A DNA stretch of 33,178 nucleotides from Coemansia sp. RSA 487 (taxonomy: Eukaryota > Kickxellomycota > Kickxellomycetes > Kickxellales > Kickxellaceae), in the NCBI GenBank assembly GCA_027577595.1, contig JANBRJ010000133.1, forward strand, positions 1 to 33,178, in the 5' to 3' direction. The translations under genes and the position numbers were made by a program. The notes under the pieces were generated by a model. The model had not been told where the DNA came from and did not search any database. It saw only the letters and a list, made by a program, of their open reading frames with translations. Below are positions 28,404 to 33,178 of this stretch, one piece after another (position 1 is the stretch's first letter; each line of letters begins with the position of its first letter).

Positions 28404-29630
28404 ATGAGCACTTCTCTGCTAATCGCTAATCTACAGCACAGACTTCGACTTTGTGGGCTAGCAAGGTCGCCACAACACAAATACCGGAATTCTTTTAATG
28501 TAAATGCTATAAACATAACGCAGCTATCCACAAGCGCCAAGCTCAGAAGCATCAACAAAGTCAGTGACTCCCAAACAACTTCGGCAACACAGTGCACACT
28601 AAATCCCGTTGAACAGCCAAAGAAGCAGCAGCAGCGGTGGAAGATCCAGACAGTGGCACGGCTGGCTGGAGGAGGGCTGCCCAAAGTGTACAGCGACCTT
28701 TCCAAGGACAAGCTGACCGGGTTCGTTGTTCTTACAGCGATGGCCGGGTATGCGGTAGCGCCTGGAGCAACGCACATAGGGACGCTGTTGTGGATGACGG
28801 CCGGAACAACGCTGTGCGCAGCCAGCGCAAACACGCTGAACCAGTGGATCGAAGTTCCGTACGACGCGCAGATGAGCCGCACGCGCAACAGACCACTGGC
28901 AAGACACGCGCTGGCACCGCACCACGCACTGGGGTTCGGCGTCACAGCAGGCATCACTGGGGTCACAGCGCTGTATGTGTTTGTCAACCCGGTGACGGCA
29001 GCGCTTGGAGTGGCAAACATTGCGCTGTATGCTGGTGCGTACACGGCGATGAAGCGACTGACTATTGCAAACACGTGGGTCGGATCGCTTGTAGGAGCAG
29101 TGCCGCCGCTGATTGGCTGGGCTGCAGCTACGGGTGGTGAGCTGGGAGCCGGTGCATGGGTTCTGGGCGGGATGATGTTTGCGTGGCAGTTTCCGCACTT
29201 CAACTCGCTTGCCTACACGTTGCGCGCAGATTACTCGAAGGCTGGGTACCGTATGATGTCGGTGACTCATCCGCGGCTCAATGCGCGTGTTGCGCTGCGG
29301 TACGCGCTGCTTATGTTCCCGCTGTCGGCCGCACTGGTGGCCACTGGCACCACAGATGCGTGGTTTCTTTTGGACTCGTCGCTGGTCAATGGACTGATGG
29401 CGTACTGTGCCTACGACTTCTGGCGCAGTCCGGATCCACGCAGATCGCGCCGCCTGTTCTTTAGCAGTCTGGTGAACTTGCCAGTACTGATGATCCTGAT
29501 TATGGTCCATAAAATCCTGCAAGACAGGAGGAGGCGGCAACTCCAGGAGAATGAGCTCGAGCAGTGCGGTGCAAAGAACCCGACTGTATCTCCCGGACAC
29601 ACAGAGTGTGTGCGAGCTGGGGCCGTGTAG
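28404..29630 (+). CDS. COX10: Protoheme IX farnesyltransferase, mitochondrial
   Basis: Cox10 farnesylates heme B to heme O, the first step toward heme A for cytochrome c oxidase, in the mitochondrial inner membrane. The 408-aa product has a Ser/Arg-rich, acid-poor N-terminus of about 75 residues as a targeting sequence, then a UbiA-type prenyltransferase core. The first prenyl-diphosphate-binding motif has Asn146, Asp154 and Arg159 in NQWIEVPYDAQMSRTRNRPL. The second conserved patch reads FPHFNSLAYTLRADYSKAGY. Several membrane spans are evident. The in-frame triplet at 28347 is TTG, so the ATG at 28404 is the start. The last 131 bp overlap the end of the opposite-strand pseudokinase gene. Confidence 0.93.
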   Translation: MSTSLLIANLQHRLRLCGLARSPQHKYRNSFNVNAINITQLSTSAKLRSINKVSDSQTTSATQCTLNPVEQPKKQQQRWKIQTVARLAGGGLPKVYSDLSKDKLTGFVVLTAMAGYAVAPGATHIGTLLWMTAGTTLCAASANTLNQWIEVPYDAQMSRTRNRPLARHALAPHHALGFGVTAGITGVTALYVFVNPVTAALGVANIALYAGAYTAMKRLTIANTWVGSLVGAVPPLIGWAAATGGELGAGAWVLGGMMFAWQFPHFNSLAYTLRADYSKAGYRMMSVTHPRLNARVALRYALLMFPLSAALVATGTTDAWFLLDSSLVNGLMAYCAYDFWRSPDPRRSRRLFFSSLVNLPVLMILIMVHKILQDRRRRQLQENELEQCGAKNPTVSPGHTECVRAGAV

Positions 29631-30636
29631 ATAGCAGCGGGCTGGTCAATGGATTATGGTAGCATTGAGGTCGCCTGCACGTCATCGCTATCTCGTAACA
29701 CTCGCGCGCTCGAACTCGACTACGTGCTGCAGACTCGACCAGTATGCGAGAGCACATTCGTGCAAAGACAGGGCCCAGCGGGGATTGCAGCACAGCAGGC
29801 GGTGCCTTTTGGCTTGTTGCAAGCAGATCGGCGAACAGCATGCCAGGTGGTTCCGGAAACAGGCAACCGATATCGGCAAGAACGAGGCATCGGTTCCAGT
29901 CAAGCACCACGGCAGACGGACGCACCGGAGCCTTGAGCGTCATCCCCGCGCACTGCATGGCGATTGTCGCGCGTACCAGATAATTCGAGCTGATCTCGGC
30001 GCACGGGACGCCATCAAAGCGTGAAAGGGCATTGTCCAGTGAATACATTGGGCGCCTAAGCGCTACGCCGACAACAAGCCCGTCCTGAACAACGCATCCA
30101 AGGTACACGGCAACGCCAGGCAGCCGCATGCGCGCCAATCGCTCACGCTCATGAATCTCGCGGTAGAACCGCGCCTTGAGGTTTGTCAAGCACCCGATAT
30201 ACTCTAGCGCAAATCTGCGCACATATACTTTTGACAGCGCGCCTTGATAGATGCGGAACCGTGTACACCCACTGCTTGCTGGCAGGATGTTTTGCTTGCT
30301 GATGGTCGTGCGGTGGAGCCGCCACCGCATGTGGTTGCTGTTTGTTAACACGTAATGCTGCCAACTCGGCGATGATCGCTTCGTGCCGCATTCTTCAGTC
30401 GTTAGCCGCACCTCGTAGTGGTAGCTGCTTGTGGAAGGGTCATAGAGGACAGGGTCCACAGGAACCAGGCGTTCTGCGCAGGCGATGACCCGGGTGTTGG
30501 AAAGCGAGACAATCGATTCCAGCGTGGCTAGAAAGTCTGCCGAATAATGGCTCGTGTCGATACCAAGACTGTCCGCTATCGCTTCTGTGTTTGGAGCTGG
30601 CTGGACATAGAGGCACTTCTTTTCGGCGCATGACAT
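29500..30636 (-). CDS. Predicted fungal protein pseudokinase
   Basis: A 378-aa protein. Residues about 155-260 resemble the small protein-kinase domains common in fungi: FYREIHERERL as the C-helix region, VAVYLGCVVQDGLVVGVALR as the hinge-side strands, then a catalytic-loop equivalent near 231-242 and ADIG (254-257) where DFG is expected. In the loop the usual Asp-Leu-Lys-Pro-x-Asn is replaced by Ala-Pro-Val-Arg-Pro-Ser-Ala, so the catalytic Asp and metal Asn are absent. That predicts loss of phosphotransfer. The first 120 residues match nothing I recognise. The triplet at 30693 is TTG, so the ATG at 30636 is the start. The last 43 codons overlap COX10 antisense and are the least certain part. 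Confidence 0.6.
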   Translation of the reverse strand: MSCAEKKCLYVQPAPNTEAIADSLGIDTSHYSADFLATLESIVSLSNTRVIACAERLVPVDPVLYDPSTSSYHYEVRLTTEECGTKRSSPSWQHYVLTNSNHMRWRLHRTTISKQNILPASSGCTRFRIYQGALSKVYVRRFALEYIGCLTNLKARFYREIHERERLARMRLPGVAVYLGCVVQDGLVVGVALRRPMYSLDNALSRFDGVPCAEISSNYLVRATIAMQCAGMTLKAPVRPSAVVLDWNRCLVLADIGCLFPEPPGMLFADLLATSQKAPPAVLQSPLGPVFARMCSRILVESAARSRVRARECYEIAMTCRRPQCYHNPLTSPLLSTRPQLAHTLCVREIQSGSLHRTARAHSPGVAASSCLAGFYGP

Positions 30637-30951
30637 TGTTATTAATATTAAGTGTGTATAGATAGATGTAGGTGTTGTTATAACATTGAGCAAAAGAGAG
30701 AAACGTGATGATGTTTTGCGCTGTGCTCACCTGCTGAGCACAAGACGAAAGAAAAAGGCTCTCATTTTTATGTCACGAGAAATGCCTCGATATATGCACG
30801 ATCTGAAATGTATGCGCTTTGTGTTGTTCCTGCGGCAGATAACAGAAAGCGACAAAAGTGTGTCATCTGCGTTCCAAATGGCGCAGGTTCATATCCGATT
30901 TGGCCACGGGTTTTTGTTTTTTTTTTAAGAAATTAGAGCGAAACAAGGGGA
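30637..30951. promoter_or_regulatory. Upstream region of the pseudokinase gene
   Basis: 315 bp between the pseudokinase start and the VPS29 stop, both on the minus strand. It holds the pseudokinase promoter and the VPS29 3' end. It has a poly-T run near 30914-30926; nothing else is recognised. Confidence 0.4.
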
Positions 30952-31521
30952 CTAGGGGCGTGTGTACTCGATGCGATCAACAACAACCTCGTCTGCCACA
31001 AGCTGGTACACGTAGGCAACAACAGCCGGACCGTCCTTGACCTCCATCAGCACGAAGGACGGCACCGCGTTTGGTTCCAGCGGACTGAAGGCGCCGGTGA
31101 TGCTGCCTGGGTTTATGAAGAACCGTCCCTGCTCCTCATACGCCTCAAACCGGTGTGTGCACCCAGTCACCAGCACATCCACATCCATCTGTCTTGCTGT
31201 AGCCGCCAGCGTATCGACATCGCCGTTGCCAGGCACCAGGTAATGTCCGTTGACCAATCCGATGCTCAGCTCCTGGATTACGGTCCGCACTGATATCGGG
31301 TGCTGGTGGCTGGTCGCTCCACGCTCATCGAACTCACCACGCGATACCGACACGTCCGGTGATATGCTCCGCAGGTACTCGAGTGTCGCTATGTCTGTTA
31401 CATTGCCTGTGCACAGAATCCGGTCAATCTTTCCTGGCACCAGCAGTTTGCGGAACTTTGCTGGAATGTCTGCCGCGCGCTGAGGAATGTGGATGTCGCC
31501 AAGCACAAGAATTAACGTCAT
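30952..31521 (-). CDS. VPS29: Vacuolar protein sorting protein 29 (retromer subunit)
   Basis: Vps29 has a metallophosphoesterase fold and, with Vps35 and Vps26, forms the retromer core that returns cargo from endosomes. The 189-aa product (human 182) runs through the whole fold: GDIHIPQRA at the start, CTGNVTD, the VSRGEFDE segment, VNGHYLVPGNGD, VTGCTHRFEAY and FINPGSITGAF. Two positions usually occupied by metal-coordinating residues differ: Glu for Asp in GEFDE and Cys for the first His of the usual GHTH. The protein acts mainly as a scaffold, so this need not matter. It is a single exon; an ATG in an AT-rich leader at 31521 fits the family start. Confidence 0.93.
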   Translation of the reverse strand: MTLILVLGDIHIPQRAADIPAKFRKLLVPGKIDRILCTGNVTDIATLEYLRSISPDVSVSRGEFDERGATSHQHPISVRTVIQELSIGLVNGHYLVPGNGDVDTLAATARQMDVDVLVTGCTHRFEAYEEQGRFFINPGSITGAFSPLEPNAVPSFVLMEVKDGPAVVAYVYQLVADEVVVDRIEYTRP

Positions 31522-31777
31522 TTTTGAATTAGAAACAAAAGAGTAATGTATATTTTATTCGTGTCAAAGTACGAACAGAGCTTGAGAATCAGTCAACGCA
31601 GCGAATCAAGCTGTTTATAAACTGGTTGTGACGTTTATTTTATTTTTGGCAGTCATGTTTAAAATTATTATTATTTTTTCGGATAAATAAAAATAAGAGC
31701 TCCAAATAACTTCGTTTCTCATGCTTTTTCTCTTTTCCTTCCCTTTTCAAATATACTCTTCTTCTATTTTATTTACT
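31522..31777. promoter_or_regulatory. Divergent region between VPS29 and the F-box pseudogene
   Basis: 256 bp, AT-rich, changing to a pyrimidine-rich leader (31721-31777) just before the F-box ATG, similar in style to the leaders of the intact F-box copies. Confidence 0.4.
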
Positions 31778-33105
31778 ATGACGAGCTTTAATACTTTGTC
31801 TGTTGACATCCTTACCGCCATCTTTAAACACATTAGTCAGGAGGTGCTGCCTGAAGATAGCCACTGGTTAACTCGGCGAAACGTCCTGGCTGTTTGTCGC
31901 AAATGGCGCTTTCTTGCTTTACCAATATTCCACGGCATCATTGCCATTGATTACGATGACAAGTTGGATACTACTATTGACCTAATATCTGAAAATCTGA
32001 AACACTACCCACACACAGTTAACATCTGGTCATGCGGTGACGATGTAAACCCACTGCCTTGCTTGCACAATGTCTTGGAAAAACTACAAACGAACAAACC
32101 CATGCTGCATAAAGCACCATGTCTACATCTCAATATAAACTTTTTGGCCTCAAAAATACGCAACTTGGAAGCGGATGTAGCAAAAAGGGAAGAAATTTGT
32201 AGTATGGCAAAGGATTTGAAGAAAATACTCCCAAACATCTCAATGCTGCTCTGTGATGTCCGCTCAACCGAAGCTGTTGGTTTGGCTTTTGGAGCCCCGC
32301 TGCTCGAGCAGTTTGCACTACAACTCACAAAAGCAAGCCTGCCTTCATTGGCCGCGTGGCCAGACACACATTTCACCAACTTACTGACTAATTTTAATCT
32401 TTTTGCGATTCAGAAGCAAACATATCCTCAAAAGTTGGTATAAACTGTTTGACAAAACTAGAGCTGGTTGGTGTTGACAAATCCTTTGATTGGAGCATAT
32501 TTTCATCAGCCGATACCACTGATGACATTACCCTTTACTTTCCTGTTCTCCAATTTATGTCTGTTGATGTGAGGCTTACGTCTGTAGATATGAATGATAA
32601 TATGCCATAGGCTGGACCAAGAAACAGATTTCGCCATGTTTTGGAAGCTCCAAAATTTCGATGCTTGAAAATATTCGATATTTGCCCATTTTCTTGTTCC
32701 TTTCTTGCGGCCATATCTGCACCAGTGAAACTCGAGAAGCTGTGTATTACAACAACAAAATTGATGAGCTTTATGTTCTACAGTTTCAGTCTAGCTACAG
32801 CAACCAAACATGTATTTGAAAATCATTATATCAATGGCGTTATGGAGAATGATACTGATAACATCGCCTTGGTCAATGATCTATAAACAATTAATGGGGT
32901 GGTAGGAGGAGGGATAAATGTATATATTTACCGATACATTTATTCAACTAATGTGGAACACATGTAATGGTCGCAAGTAACTAGTATTACCACTGATACA
33001 CCAGTGACGCTTTCTGATATACTGCTATTAGTTGAATCAAAAGGGCCTGAACTTGTGTCACTAAAAATATCGGGTATTAAAGTTGAAATGTGGGAAGATG
33101 GTACA
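31778..33105 (+). pseudogene. Broken F-box family gene, paralogue 4
   Basis: A fourth relative of the F-box proteins at 15122-20643, on the opposite strand. The first 222 codons are open and carry the F-box (FNTLSVDILTAIFKHISQE, LAVCRKWRFLALPIFHG). The frame then shifts between about 32410 and 32443. Beyond it, similarity continues in another frame with stops at 32608, 32884 and 32965. The shared motif is still readable (ICPFSCSFLAAIS), as is LLLVESKGPELVSLK. Similarity ends at 33105, where an LTR begins. The upstream in-frame ATG at 31721 is less likely than 31778. A truncated F-box-only protein could still be made, but the overall picture is a decayed gene. Confidence 0.85.
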
Positions 33106-33178
33106 TGTCACGCTAGTGTGTTGTCATATGCAGGGCTGATTTCCATACAGATGGGTTGGGGCAACCACTGGTTGTGGA
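33106..33178 (+). mobile_element. 5' end of an LTR inserted in the F-box pseudogene, cut by window edge
   Basis: Begins TGTCACGCTAGTGTG at 33106, identical over 15 bases to the starts of the LTRs at 748 (minus) and 892 (plus), and keeps weaker similarity to the window end (GTCATATGC, GATGGGTT, CAACCACTG). Host F-box similarity stops at the base before. The insert boundary is thus clear on this side; the other side and any target duplication lie outside the window. Confidence 0.75.

Noticed and set aside
28599-29600. 333-codon open frame antisense to COX10
   Set aside because: Arg/His/Cys-rich with no domain, and the plus strand codes a clear COX10. Similar antisense frames over VPS16, the transporter and kinesin-5 were set aside for the same reason.
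4418-31521. A shared trafficking cluster (VPS16, transporter, VPS29)
   Set aside because: The genes are about 15-24 kb apart, on mixed strands and separated by unrelated functions; fungal gene order makes chance proximity the simpler reading.

Overview
The window looks like nuclear DNA of an intron-poor, compact fungal genome. It has mitochondrial complex I and COX10 genes encoded in the nucleus, a BimC-type kinesin-5, fungal Rit1, a fungal-type pseudokinase, short intergenic spaces and only two introns I can support. A family of long F-box proteins together with this architecture makes an early-diverging zygomycete-grade lineage (for example Kickxellomycotina) my best guess. That placement is inference; nothing here fixes the genus.

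Layout. 1-1711 is gene-poor and holds solo LTRs of one LTR-retrotransposon family: a 3' fragment at 1-74, a minus-strand copy at 488-748, and a plus-strand copy at 892-1141 with a perfect 5-bp target duplication. Next come NDUFS1 (complex I 75-kDa subunit, minus, one intron) and, divergently, VPS16 (HOPS/CORVET). VPS16 converges on a striatin-like STRIPAK scaffold (minus), followed by RIT1 (minus) and an unidentified, probably mitochondrial membrane protein (minus). A small RPEL-repeat protein, the tRNA deaminase TAD1/ADAT1 (both plus) and a TMEM242-like protein (minus) follow. Three head-to-tail F-box paralogues occupy 15122-20643. After them come an AVT/SLC38 amino-acid transporter, kinesin-5 with a GC-AG intron, an HXXXD acyltransferase and COX10 (all plus), then a predicted pseudokinase and VPS29 (both minus). 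The window ends in a fourth F-box relative that is a pseudogene and is interrupted at 33106 by another LTR of the same family as at the left edge.

How the genes relate. Most are unrelated housekeeping genes placed side by side, as is normal in fungi. Shared themes are respiration (NDUFS1, COX10, possibly the TMEM242-like protein), endolysosomal traffic and vacuolar transport (VPS16, VPS29, the AVT-like carrier) and tRNA modification (RIT1, TAD1). I found no evidence of a dedicated gene cluster. The most unusual content is the local F-box family, which shares a Cys-Pro-Phe motif outside the F-box, along with its LTR-hit pseudogene, the RPEL mini-protein, the pseudokinase that overlaps COX10 on the opposite strand, and the kinesin-5 with a very long loop-5 insertion. 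I saw no rRNA, tRNA or CRISPR array.
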